Assembly: GCA_943330235.2 (NCBI GenBank)
Contig: CALQGY020000002.1
Span: 21,592-85,591 of the forward strand
Source: Candidatus Kuenenia stuttgartensis
GTDB lineage: Bacteria; Gemmatimonadota; Gemmatimonadetes; Gemmatimonadales; Gemmatimonadaceae
Length of the DNA: 64,000 nt
Reading direction: 5' to 3'
This document shows positions 1-8,062 of this stretch, piece by piece. The translations under genes were made by a program, and so were the position numbers. The notes below the pieces were generated by a model, which saw only the letters and a program-made list of their open reading frames with translations, did not search any database and was not told the origin of the DNA. Every line of letters begins with the position of its first letter. Within the stretch, counting starts at the first letter, position 1.

Positions 1-837
1 GCGCACATCCCGTTGCTGTGGACGCATCTGATCCCGGCCACGCTCGAGGGACGCGCGACGTTCAATGTGCAGAATGCGATGTTCGCGGCGGCGATGGCAT
101 TTGCCATGGGCGTCCGCCTGGAGGATATCCGTCACGGGTTGCGCACCTTCGACACCACGTTCTTCCAGGCACCGGGACGCTTGAATGTCTACGACGAGCA
201 TCCCTTCAAGGTGCTCTTCGACTACGGACACAACGCGCATGCGGTGGGGGCCCTCTGTCAGTTGGTGAATCGCATGACGCCGGCCGGCCGTCGCCTGTGC
301 GTGCTCTCTGCCCCCGGTGATCGTCGCGACGAGGACATCCGCGCCATTGCGCGCGTGGCGGCCGCGGCGGGCTTTGATCACTACATCTGTCGTCGCGACG
401 ACGGACTGCGTGGACGCGGTGCCGAGGAAGTGCCGCGCCTCTTACTCGATGAACTCGGCGCTGCGGGAATCCCCGATGCGCGGATGAGTCTCATCGCGGA
501 TGAGCAGCAGGCCATCGATGCGGCCCTGCGCATGGCGACTACGGGCGACTTGGTATTGATCTTCGCCGACGCGCTCGCGCGCGGCTGGAAGCAGATCATC
601 AACTTCCGTCCCGATTCGTCCGCCTCAATCATTCCGGCACCACGGGCCGCGCGTGCCGTACCGCGACAGGCGGTGCATGAGGACGCACCGGCCGACGACA
701 CATCGCCCGCCAAGGCGTCCACATCGGTGATGGGCGAGTTCGCCGTCGTCACCGCGCGGTGGAGTGCTACACCAGAGGAGGTCGTCCTGATGCGCGATGC
801 GCGCGGCGTCATCGTGGCACCGGAGTCGAGTGACTGA
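1..837 (+). CDS. cphA: Cyanophycin synthetase, C-terminal part (5' end outside window)
   Basis: This is the C-terminal Mur-ligase end of CphA. CphA makes the multi-L-arginyl-poly-L-aspartate storage polymer from Asp, Arg and ATP in the cytoplasm. The frame is open from base 1 (reads AHIPLLWTHL), so the gene begins upstream and the TTG at 13 is not its start. The visible part holds the Mur ligase C domain: an NVQNAMFAAAMA segment, FDYGHNAHAV, an APGDRRDEDI motif, and the terminal GWKQIINF block that normally closes CphA. About 75 further residues follow that block, rich in Ala and Pro, and I do not recognise them. The stop at 835-837 overlaps or abuts the possible starts of the next gene, so the two are almost certainly co-transcribed. 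The call rests on the typical CphA C-terminus; the ATP-grasp part cannot be seen. Confidence 0.85.
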   Translation, partial: AHIPLLWTHLIPATLEGRATFNVQNAMFAAAMAFAMGVRLEDIRHGLRTFDTTFFQAPGRLNVYDEHPFKVLFDYGHNAHAVGALCQLVNRMTPAGRRLCVLSAPGDRRDEDIRAIARVAAAAGFDHYICRRDDGLRGRGAEEVPRLLLDELGAAGIPDARMSLIADEQQAIDAALRMATTGDLVLIFADALARGWKQIINFRPDSSASIIPAPRAARAVPRQAVHEDAPADDTSPAKASTSVMGEFAVVTARWSATPEEVVLMRDARGVIVAPESSD

Positions 838-2596
838 CGTGAACGAACGCTCTCCGGCGATTCACGATTCGCGTCGTCTCTTCGGCCCGAATCAATTTGC
901 GCTCCACGCCGGCGCGGTACTTGAGGTGACGTGCGTCGACGCACGCGGTCGCGACACCGTCGGCCACTGGGCCCAACAGGTGGCTCGGTTCGCGGCCGCA
1001 CTCGGTTGGTTTGACGCCACGGTGCACACCCACGTCTCGCGCGAGCGCGCGATGCTGTTTATCACGGCGCCCATCGATGGCTTGATGACTGCGACCGAGG
1101 TGACGGAACTCGCGTGGGTCGCGGCAGAGGCGGCGGTGGATGGTCAGCCGACGCCTGATGTGATCGCGATGCTGCGCGAAGGCTATACGCGTGAGCGACA
1201 GTCGATGCCGCATCTCGTCGGCATTCAGGCCTATGCCCGTCAGCGCGGCCTCGTGTTCTCGCTGGACGGTGACGCCTGCTCGGTGGGCAGTGGTACCGGC
1301 GTCCGCACGGTGACGCACGGTGACGTCCCCGTCGACGACGTCTCGGAGTTCGACGAGGCTTGGGAGTCCGCACACGACGTGCCCATCGCGCTGGTGACCG
1401 GATCGAACGGCAAGACCACCACCACGCGTCTGGTGGCCGCGATGTGGCGCGCCAGCGGTCGGTGTACCGGCTGGAATTGTAGCGACGGCGTCTGGGTGGA
1501 CCATGATCAGCTAGAGGACGGCGACTATACCGGCCCGACGGGCGCTCGGCGCGTCATCGGTGATGTGCGCGTGCAAGCGGCCGTTCTGGAGACGGCGCGC
1601 GGCGGGATGCTGCGTCGCGGACTCGCCGTGAATTGGGCCGATGGCGCCATCATCACCAACATCTCCGCCGATCACTTCGGCGAGTACGGCATTGAGACGC
1701 TCGCGGATCTGGCGCAGGCGAAGCGCTTGGTGGCGCGGGCGCTTCGCCCCGGGGCGCCGCTCGTGCTGAACGCGGATGATGAGACGCTACGAGCGCTCGC
1801 CCAACAGCTCACCGTGCCGATCGTGTGGTTCAGCGCGCAGGATCATCCGCTGGCGCGACTGACCGACGACTCCTCGCCGGCAGCACCCGCGATGGCGTCC
1901 ATTGTGCGCGACGGCGCGCTGCTGCTCCATCGGGACGGCGCGTGGCACCATCTCGGTCTCGTGCAGGACATGCCATTGACCTTGCAAGGCGCCGCCGTGC
2001 ATAACATCGCCAACCTCGCGGGCGCTGCGCTTCTGGCCAGCGTGGTCGGCGTACCGCTGGACGCGATTCGTGCCGTGGTTACGACCTTTGGCGCGGCGAC
2101 CACCGACAATCCCGGTCGCTTGATGGTGCGTGCGTGCGGTGGACTCACCGTGGTGATGGACTACGCGCACAATCCCGACGGGCTCGCCTCCCTGAGTCGG
2201 ACGGCGGCGTCGCTGCGCGGTTCGCGGCGTCTCTTGCTGTTGGGGCAGGCGGGTGATCGTGATGACGCGCAACTCGCTGCGTTGGCGACCACAGCGTGGC
2301 AGAGCCAGTCGTTCGATCGCGTGATCATCAAGGAGCTGCCCAGCATGCGCCGAGGACGTGCTCCGGGTGTGGTGTCCGCCGTCTTGCGCGCCGCACTGCT
2401 GGCCGCGGGCGCACCGGATGCGGCCATCGCGATGGCCGACGATGAATGCGAAGGCGTGCGCGCGGCGCTCGCGTGGGGGCGCGCCGGTGATGTGCTGGTG
2501 CTGGGCGTGCATGCTGAACGCGCGCGCGTGCTCGCGCTCATCGATGCGCTGGTCGCCACCGAGTGGACCGCCGGCGACCCCGTACCGGCTTGTTGA
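830..2596 (+). CDS. Mur ligase family protein, CphA-like without an ATP-grasp domain
   Basis: A probable amide ligase of about 588 residues. The N-terminal 170 residues resemble the N domain of cyanophycin synthetase (SRRLFGPNQF, HAGAVLEV). They are followed directly by a Mur ligase module with the P loop TGSNGKTTTT (about residues 190-199), ETARGGMLRRG, NISADHFGEYG, VMDYAHNPDG and LLGQAGDRDD. The ATP-grasp domain that lies between these parts in CphA is absent. The gene follows cphA with overlapping ends, so a role in cyanophycin or a similar amino-acid polymer is likely, but the substrate is unknown. Start choice: GTG 830 has GGAG four bases upstream; ATG 797 and GTG 839 are also in frame. 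It ends exactly where the convergent cupredoxin gene ends. Confidence 0.8.
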   Translation: MTDVNERSPAIHDSRRLFGPNQFALHAGAVLEVTCVDARGRDTVGHWAQQVARFAAALGWFDATVHTHVSRERAMLFITAPIDGLMTATEVTELAWVAAEAAVDGQPTPDVIAMLREGYTRERQSMPHLVGIQAYARQRGLVFSLDGDACSVGSGTGVRTVTHGDVPVDDVSEFDEAWESAHDVPIALVTGSNGKTTTTRLVAAMWRASGRCTGWNCSDGVWVDHDQLEDGDYTGPTGARRVIGDVRVQAAVLETARGGMLRRGLAVNWADGAIITNISADHFGEYGIETLADLAQAKRLVARALRPGAPLVLNADDETLRALAQQLTVPIVWFSAQDHPLARLTDDSSPAAPAMASIVRDGALLLHRDGAWHHLGLVQDMPLTLQGAAVHNIANLAGAALLASVVGVPLDAIRAVVTTFGAATTDNPGRLMVRACGGLTVVMDYAHNPDGLASLSRTAASLRGSRRLLLLGQAGDRDDAQLAALATTAWQSQSFDRVIIKELPSMRRGRAPGVVSAVLRAALLAAGAPDAAIAMADDECEGVRAALAWGRAGDVLVLGVHAERARVLALIDALVATEWTAGDPVPAC

Positions 2597-3103
2597 TTAC
2601 CGCACGGTGAGCATCTTCACCATGCCCTTCTCCGTGTGCATGCGCCCGTCGCGCGCGGGGATGAGGCAGGCCAAGATGTAACGGCCGGGTTTCATACGCA
2701 GCGTCAGAAACGTTTCGGACTTGGGTGCGATGGTGGTGGTCTGTCCCATGCCGATCATCCAGGCGGGAATCATCCCCTGTGCGTGATACTGATCGAGAAA
2801 CTCCCGTAGCGAATGATTGGCCGGAAGTTCGAAGACCGCGAGCGCATGCAGGTCGCTCCCGGCGTTCACCAGATTGAACGCCACGATCCCTGCCGGCGCC
2901 ACGTCCGGCGACGTGAACGCGTAGTCGATGCCGAGGACGCGGACGTACGCCACATCCTGCGCGTCGGCCGATACGGGGCGCACCGCGGCGGGTTTGGCGG
3001 GTGATGGCGGCGCCGTTTTCTGCGCGGTGAGTTGACAGGCGGGTACGGCGACGGCGAGCAGCACGGCGCGATACCATACCCGCGAGAGCGATGGACACTT
3101 CAT
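2597..3103 (-). CDS. Secreted cupredoxin-like protein (possible lipoprotein)
   Basis: A small exported protein of 168 residues. The N-terminus is a signal peptide ending near VPAC, an imperfect lipobox, so it may be lipid-anchored. The body has the sequence signature of a plastocyanin/EfeO-type cupredoxin fold: an early His in DLHALAVFEL, then PGRYILACLIP followed by MHTEKGM near the C-terminus. These give His, Cys, His and Met in the order of a type 1 copper site, although the Cys-to-His spacing (ten residues) is long. Copper binding is therefore inferred. The start at 3103 is supported by GGAGG six bases upstream; an upstream in-frame ATG at 3130 lacks this. Its stop is immediately adjacent to that of the Mur ligase gene, and it is divergent from the SLBB gene. 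Confidence 0.7.
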   Translation of the reverse strand: MKCPSLSRVWYRAVLLAVAVPACQLTAQKTAPPSPAKPAAVRPVSADAQDVAYVRVLGIDYAFTSPDVAPAGIVAFNLVNAGSDLHALAVFELPANHSLREFLDQYHAQGMIPAWMIGMGQTTTIAPKSETFLTLRMKPGRYILACLIPARDGRMHTEKGMVKMLTVR

Positions 3104-3183
3104 GACGAGCCTCCGCGAACGGTGGGCCAACGAGGACCCCTCTACGGTGCGGCGAGCCGGAGCACGCGTCAGTCGGGCAATAA

Positions 3184-3209
3184 CCCACAGACGTGTAGGC
3201 GTCTGTGGG
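3184..3209. repeat. Perfect 10-bp inverted repeat in a divergent intergenic region
   Basis: CCCACAGACG, a six-base loop, then CGTCTGTGGG. It lies between the divergent cupredoxin and SLBB genes. No T tract follows, so an operator or a leader hairpin of the SLBB transcript is as likely as a terminator. Confidence 0.6.
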
Positions 3210-3368
3210 CCTCTGCACCGCAGCGCGTCGGCTCGGCGGGGCTGTCCGCCACGGTCACAGGACGGGTCGCCGTGCTGTCACGGTCCGTACGGGCAGTGTT
3301 ACACCACGGGAAGGTCGTGCGTCTTTCGACGACAGCTACGCCGCGACCTTTTCCGTTCGCCACGACCC

Positions 3369-5873
3369 GTGCATCGCTCAACGACAAGACTCCTCGCCGC
3401 CGCGGCACTCGCCGCGGGGCTGACCGGTTCGACGCTCGCGGCCCAGTCGCTGCCGAGTACCATGCCTTCGCCACAGCAGGCCGAGGCCCTATTGCGCGCG
3501 CGGCCGGAGCTGGCGGTGCAGCTGCGGCAGCGACTCCAGACCAGCGGATTGTCGCCCGTACAGGTGCGCGCCCGCCTCAAGGCCGCGGGGTACCCCGAGT
3601 CGCTCCTCGATCAAGTGATGGGCGCCTCGACGTCAGACGGTGCGCCGCGAGTCGGGGCGGACTCCCTGATTGGCGCGCTGCGCTCGCTCGGGGTGGTCGA
3701 TTCCGCCGACGCCTCGGTCCTGCGGCGGATGACGCTCTCGGCGGCGGGCGCGGCGAGCGGCGCGTCCCGCGAGGGGATGGGGGACGCCGCTGCGGCACTC
3801 ATCGCCGCGGCGGCTCGCGGTCCCGCCGAAACAGTGTATGACCGCGAGGGGATGACCCTCTTCGGTCTGGATCTCTTCTCGCAGCCCACCACGTTGTTCG
3901 ACGCGAACGCCGGTGGGCCGGTCGATCCGTCGTATCGTCTGGGCCCGGGCGATCAGCTCGTGCTGATTCTCACCGGCGACGTGGAGCAAGCGTACACGCT
4001 GGACGTGACGCGCGAAGGGTTCATCGTCGTCCCCGTCGTGGGGCAGATCCCCGTGGCCTCGCTGTCGCTGGCCGATCTGGACCGCGTGCTGCGCAAGCGC
4101 TTGGGGACGATCTATTCGGGGCTGGGGAGCACCACGCGATTCTCCGTCAGCGTGGCGCGTCTGCGGTCCAATCAAGTGTTTGTCGTGGGTGACGTAAAGC
4201 AGCCCGGCAGCTACCGCATCTCCAGCGCCGGCACGGCGCTGACGGCGCTGTATGCGGCGGGCGGTCCGTCCGATCGCGGGTCACTGCGACGCATCGAAGT
4301 GCGTCGCCGCGGCGTGGCGACGCAGACGTTCGATATCTACAACTATCTGCTGCGCGGCGACGCGTCCGGCGATGTGCGGCTGGAGAACGGCGATGTGCTG
4401 TTCGTGCCCACGCACGGTGCGCATGTACGCGTGCGCGGAGGCGTACTGCGTCCCGCCACGTACGAACTGCGCGCGGGGGAAACGCTGGACGATCTGGTGA
4501 AGGCGGCCGGCGGCTTCACGGACGACGCGTCCCAGCGCACCGTGCGCATCGAGCGCATCGTGCCGCCCGCGCAGCGGACCGCCGAAGGCAGCGACCGCAT
4601 GGTGATGGACGTGGCGTTGCCCAACGCCGGGGGCGCCGCCGCGCTGGCAGCCGTGCGTGTGGAAGCCGGTGACGTGGTGGATGTGCCGCGCGTGGCCAAC
4701 CGCGTGCGCGGTCGTATCACCGTGCGGGGCAACGTGTGGCAGCCGGGCTCGCAGGGTATCCTGCCGAACGAGTCCTTGACCCAGGCCTTGACGGGGGCGG
4801 GTGGCCTCAAGCCCGACAGCTACCTCGGACGCGTCATTATCTCGCGCCTTAGGTCCGACTCGACGCGCGAACAGTTACGCGCGACACTACGCGACCTTTC
4901 AGGCGCCACTCTCGAGCCACTGATCCTTCGCGAAGACGATGAGATTACCGTGTTTTCGCTGACCGAGTTCCGCGCGCCGCGTTTCGTAGCCGTGGCCGGT
5001 GCCGTCGTGCGACCGGGGCAGTACCCGTATCGCGAGGGGATGAGCCTCCGCGATCTCGTGCTCCAGGCCGGGGGCCTTCATCCCGCTGCCGCGCTCCGGG
5101 ATGCGGAAATCGCGCGGTTGCCGCGCACGCCTGCGGAAGGGGTTATCGCCAGCACCTTTCGGGCACCCCTCGACTCCACGTACCTCGTGACGCACGCCGC
5201 CGCGGCGGTTGGCAATGAGGTGACGCTGGAGCCCTACGACAACGTCCTCATCTTCCGCCAGCCCGATTGGCAGCTCCAGCAGACGGTGGAGCTGACGGGC
5301 GAGGTGCACTATCCCGGTGTGTATTCATTGCGGTCGAAGACGGAACGGCTCTCTGATGTCATCGAACGTGCGGGTGGGCTGACCGCTTCGGCGTTCGCCG
5401 GCGGGATCACCTTTGCGCGGACCGAGGGCGGTCTGGGGCGCGTGGGTGTCGATCTCCCCAGCGTCCTGAAGAATCCCAAGGATCGGGATAATCTCCTGCT
5501 CCTCGCGGGCGACTCCATCCATGTGCCGCGCTTCAACGCACTGGTGACCATTGCCGGTGCGGTGAACTCCCCCATGGCGGTGCCCTACGAGCCCGGGAAG
5601 TCGCTGTTGCACTACATCCGGGCGGCTGGCGGGGCGACGGTTGAGGGCGATGTGGATCGCGTCTGGGTGCAGCAGGCCAACGGCAAGGTCGAGAGCCGCC
5701 ACAAGACGGCCAAGCTCTTTACGACGTCGCCTACTCCGGAACCCGGCAGCAAGGTCTTCGTACCCACCCGCGACACCACCGCCAAGCGCGATTGGGCACA
5801 GCTGCTGGCCACGACAACCCAAGTGCTGGGCAGTCTCGTCACGATTCTGGTGGTCTTGAAGCGGACCAACTAA
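3369..5873 (+). CDS. Polysaccharide export protein with multiple SLBB domains
   Basis: An outer-membrane or periplasmic polysaccharide export protein of the Wza/SLBB group, about 834 residues. An N-terminal signal peptide (RLLAAAALAAGLTGSTLAAQ) follows the chosen GTG start; the frame is open back to 3102, but that extension is Arg-rich and not secretory. A Poly_export segment lies around residues 180-260 (YRLGPGDQLVLILTGD, GFIVVPVVGQIPVA). Several SLBB repeats follow, each with a VRGGVLRPATYEL- or VAGAVVRPGQYPY-type beta unit. The C-terminus carries one hydrophobic segment (VLGSLVTILVVLK). It is longer than E. coli Wza because of the extra SLBB copies. The next gene on the strand is a CapD-type enzyme, which fits an exopolysaccharide role. 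The start has no clear Shine-Dalgarno sequence, so the exact 5' end is uncertain. Confidence 0.85.
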   Translation: MHRSTTRLLAAAALAAGLTGSTLAAQSLPSTMPSPQQAEALLRARPELAVQLRQRLQTSGLSPVQVRARLKAAGYPESLLDQVMGASTSDGAPRVGADSLIGALRSLGVVDSADASVLRRMTLSAAGAASGASREGMGDAAAALIAAAARGPAETVYDREGMTLFGLDLFSQPTTLFDANAGGPVDPSYRLGPGDQLVLILTGDVEQAYTLDVTREGFIVVPVVGQIPVASLSLADLDRVLRKRLGTIYSGLGSTTRFSVSVARLRSNQVFVVGDVKQPGSYRISSAGTALTALYAAGGPSDRGSLRRIEVRRRGVATQTFDIYNYLLRGDASGDVRLENGDVLFVPTHGAHVRVRGGVLRPATYELRAGETLDDLVKAAGGFTDDASQRTVRIERIVPPAQRTAEGSDRMVMDVALPNAGGAAALAAVRVEAGDVVDVPRVANRVRGRITVRGNVWQPGSQGILPNESLTQALTGAGGLKPDSYLGRVIISRLRSDSTREQLRATLRDLSGATLEPLILREDDEITVFSLTEFRAPRFVAVAGAVVRPGQYPYREGMSLRDLVLQAGGLHPAAALRDAEIARLPRTPAEGVIASTFRAPLDSTYLVTHAAAAVGNEVTLEPYDNVLIFRQPDWQLQQTVELTGEVHYPGVYSLRSKTERLSDVIERAGGLTASAFAGGITFARTEGGLGRVGVDLPSVLKNPKDRDNLLLLAGDSIHVPRFNALVTIAGAVNSPMAVPYEPGKSLLHYIRAAGGATVEGDVDRVWVQQANGKVESRHKTAKLFTTSPTPEPGSKVFVPTRDTTAKRDWAQLLATTTQVLGSLVTILVVLKRTN

Positions 5874-5884
5874 GCGCCACCATG

Positions 5885-5907
5885 CCGAGGGGCGACTCGC
5901 CCCTCGG
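5885..5907 (+). terminator. Hairpin downstream of the SLBB gene
   Basis: CCGAGGGGCG, three-base loop, CGCCCCTCGG: a perfect 10-bp stem starting 12 bases after the SLBB stop codon. No T run follows, so termination is inferred from position and stability. Confidence 0.5.
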
Positions 5908-6064
5908 AGCGATGGCCCGCCATCTGCGTGACGGCCACCCGTTACGCTGCCGTACGGCACCATTTCAGTCGCGGTCAAGTTGGGACGCGGTGCTGTCGAT
6001 ATTCCCATGGGTATGCCATCGCGATGTCGCGATTCCCCAATGCACTCCGTCCGCAGATGGCCCG

Positions 6065-7987
6065 ATGCTGACTCCTATTGATAGCTCGGCGACACGTCGC
6101 CAGCCGTGGTTGACGAATCGCCAACTCCTGATTCTTGACGTCACGCTCCTCTTCTGCGCGTGGGCGCTGGCGTGGACGCTGCGTTTCGAAGGACTGAGTT
6201 GGTTGACCACGTGGCGCGGGGCGGCCACGAACCACGCCTTGGTGTCGATTCCCATCTGGCTGGCCATCTCTGCCGCCTTCGGGATGTACCGCCGCGAATG
6301 GACCACCGCCTCCGTCGAAGAGCTGGAGTCCCTGCTGGTAACGATGGTGGTCGCATCGGCGGCGAATGTCGTCGTCGGCGCGTTTCTGTTACCGCTGACC
6401 GGCCTCTCGCATGCGCGCCTGCCACTGTCGGTGCTGTCGTCGCAGACCATGTGGAGTCTCGCCTGTCTCGCCCTGCCGCGTGTCGGCGCGCGCATTGCAC
6501 GCTGGCATTCCGCCCGCACCCGCGTGCGGGGGCAGGGAACTCGCGTCCTGATTCTCGGTGCCGGCAGCGGTGGACGATCCACCGCGCGCGACATGATGGA
6601 GCAGCCGCAACTTGGCTTCGTGCCCGTCGGCTTTCTCGATGACGATGCGTCGCTGTACAAGCGTCGCGTCGCCGGACTGCCGGTGTTCGGTCCGCTCTCG
6701 ACGCTTGCGGATCGGTTGGCCAAAGAAGATATCCGCCATGTGATTCTGGCCATCAGTAATCTTCCGGGACCGCAGGTGCGCGACATCGTGCGCGTGTGCA
6801 AGGAGCACGGCGTCGATACGCGCACCATGCCCGGTCTGGCCGAAATCATGTCGGGGCGCGTGGGTGTGAATCAGCTGCGCCCGGTGGAAATTCAGGATCT
6901 CCTGCGCCGCGCGCCGGTGCAGACCGATACCCGCGCCGTGCATCAGATCGCCGGCGATCACACGGTGCTCATCACCGGCGCCGGCGGATCCATCGGTGGC
7001 GAGATGTGCCGACAGATCGCGCGCTTCTCGCCGCGACGCCTGGTCTTGCTCGGGCATGGTGAGAACTCCATCTACGAAATCCACCACGAGCTGTCGACGC
7101 ACTTTCCCAACGTGCCGCTGTCGACGGTCATTGCCGACATCCGCGACGAGGAGCGCATCGATGCGGTCATGGCGCGCTTCCGTCCCAACGTGGTGTTCCA
7201 TGCGGCTGCGCACAAACATGTGCCGCTGATGGAAGAGAATCTGGTGGAAGCCATTACGAACAATGTGAAGGGCACGCGCGTGATGGTCGAGACGGCCGCG
7301 CGCTATCATGTCCCGCATTTCGTCATGGTATCCAGCGATAAAGCGGTGAATCCCACCAGCATCATGGGGGCCACCAAGCGCATCGCCGAGTTGATCGTGC
7401 AGCGCACCGCGCAGAGCTCGGGACTGAACTACGTCTGCGTCCGCTTCGGCAATGTGCTGGGTAGTCGCGGCAGCGTGGTGCCCATGTTCCTCCGCCAGAT
7501 CCGCGCGGGCGGGCCGGTGATGATCACGCATCCGGACATGACTCGGTATTTCATGACCATCCCCGAGGCCGTGCAGTTGGTGCTGCAGGCCGCCGTACTG
7601 GGTACGGGTGGTGAGGTCTTCGTGCTGGATATGGGCGAGCCCGTCAAGATTGTGGATCTCGCATCCGACCTCATTCATCTGTCGGGGCTCCGTCTTGGCA
7701 CCGACATCGAGATCAAGTTCTCCGGCATCCGCCCGGGCGAGAAGCTCTTCGAGGAGCTGTCACTCGACAGCGAACACATGAAGCCCACGGGGCACGGTAA
7801 GGTGATGTGCGCCTTGCTGGCCACACCGGGCGTCGGTCTCTTCACCAACGTGGATGCCTTGGTGGCTGCGGCGCACAAACGCGAGCACGACGAACAGTTG
7901 CGCAAGCGCATCGGTGAACTCGTGCCGGAATACATGGCGCTCGGCACCTCACACGTGGTCAAGCGCGAGCTCACGCTCGTCGCGTAA
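6065..7987 (+). CDS. Membrane nucleoside-diphosphate-sugar dehydratase/epimerase, CapD/WbpM/FlaA1 type
   Basis: An inner-membrane nucleotide-sugar enzyme of 640 residues, probably a 4,6-dehydratase supplying a modified sugar for polysaccharide or glycan synthesis. The N-terminus has about four membrane segments (for example LLILDVTLLFCAWALAW, then VTMVVASAANVVVGAFL). Next is a first Rossmann-like region with VLILGAGSGGRS. The catalytic short-chain dehydrogenase domain follows, with ITGAGGSIGGEM for NAD(P) binding and the SSDKAVNPTSIMGATKR signature of the WbpM/CapD group, where a Met replaces the usual catalytic Tyr. RYFMTIPEAV and IRPGEKLFEEL are also typical. ATG 6065 gives the normal N-terminus. 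No glycosyltransferase is adjacent, so the pathway context is incomplete. Confidence 0.88.
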   Translation: MLTPIDSSATRRQPWLTNRQLLILDVTLLFCAWALAWTLRFEGLSWLTTWRGAATNHALVSIPIWLAISAAFGMYRREWTTASVEELESLLVTMVVASAANVVVGAFLLPLTGLSHARLPLSVLSSQTMWSLACLALPRVGARIARWHSARTRVRGQGTRVLILGAGSGGRSTARDMMEQPQLGFVPVGFLDDDASLYKRRVAGLPVFGPLSTLADRLAKEDIRHVILAISNLPGPQVRDIVRVCKEHGVDTRTMPGLAEIMSGRVGVNQLRPVEIQDLLRRAPVQTDTRAVHQIAGDHTVLITGAGGSIGGEMCRQIARFSPRRLVLLGHGENSIYEIHHELSTHFPNVPLSTVIADIRDEERIDAVMARFRPNVVFHAAAHKHVPLMEENLVEAITNNVKGTRVMVETAARYHVPHFVMVSSDKAVNPTSIMGATKRIAELIVQRTAQSSGLNYVCVRFGNVLGSRGSVVPMFLRQIRAGGPVMITHPDMTRYFMTIPEAVQLVLQAAVLGTGGEVFVLDMGEPVKIVDLASDLIHLSGLRLGTDIEIKFSGIRPGEKLFEELSLDSEHMKPTGHGKVMCALLATPGVGLFTNVDALVAAAHKREHDEQLRKRIGELVPEYMALGTSHVVKRELTLVA

Positions 7988-7999
7988 TCGGCGGCGGAG

Positions 8000-8025
8000 A
8001 TCACCGGCTCACATCACCGGCTCAC
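8000..8025. repeat. Tandem duplication of 13 bp
   Basis: The unit ATCACCGGCTCAC occurs twice head to tail just after the CapD-type gene and directly before the 8026-8062 hairpin. It looks like a small slippage duplication. Confidence 0.6.
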
Positions 8026-8062
8026 CACACCGGGCATCGCGTCCCTCGCGACGCCCGGTGTG
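8026..8062. terminator. Bidirectional hairpin between convergent genes
   Basis: CACACCGGGC pairs perfectly with GCCCGGTGTG, and an inner TCGCG/CGCGA stem extends it. The right arm ends at 8062, directly against the stop codon (8063-8065) of the minus-strand gene. It lies between two converging genes and has no T tract on either strand. Confidence 0.65.

Noticed and set aside
2538..3218. Alternative minus-strand frame over the cupredoxin gene
   Set aside because: The overlapping frame with signal peptide, Shine-Dalgarno sequence and copper-type motifs is clearly the real one.
6389..7678. 429-codon minus-strand frame over the CapD-type gene
   Set aside because: Shadow of a strongly supported gene; no start signal or motif.
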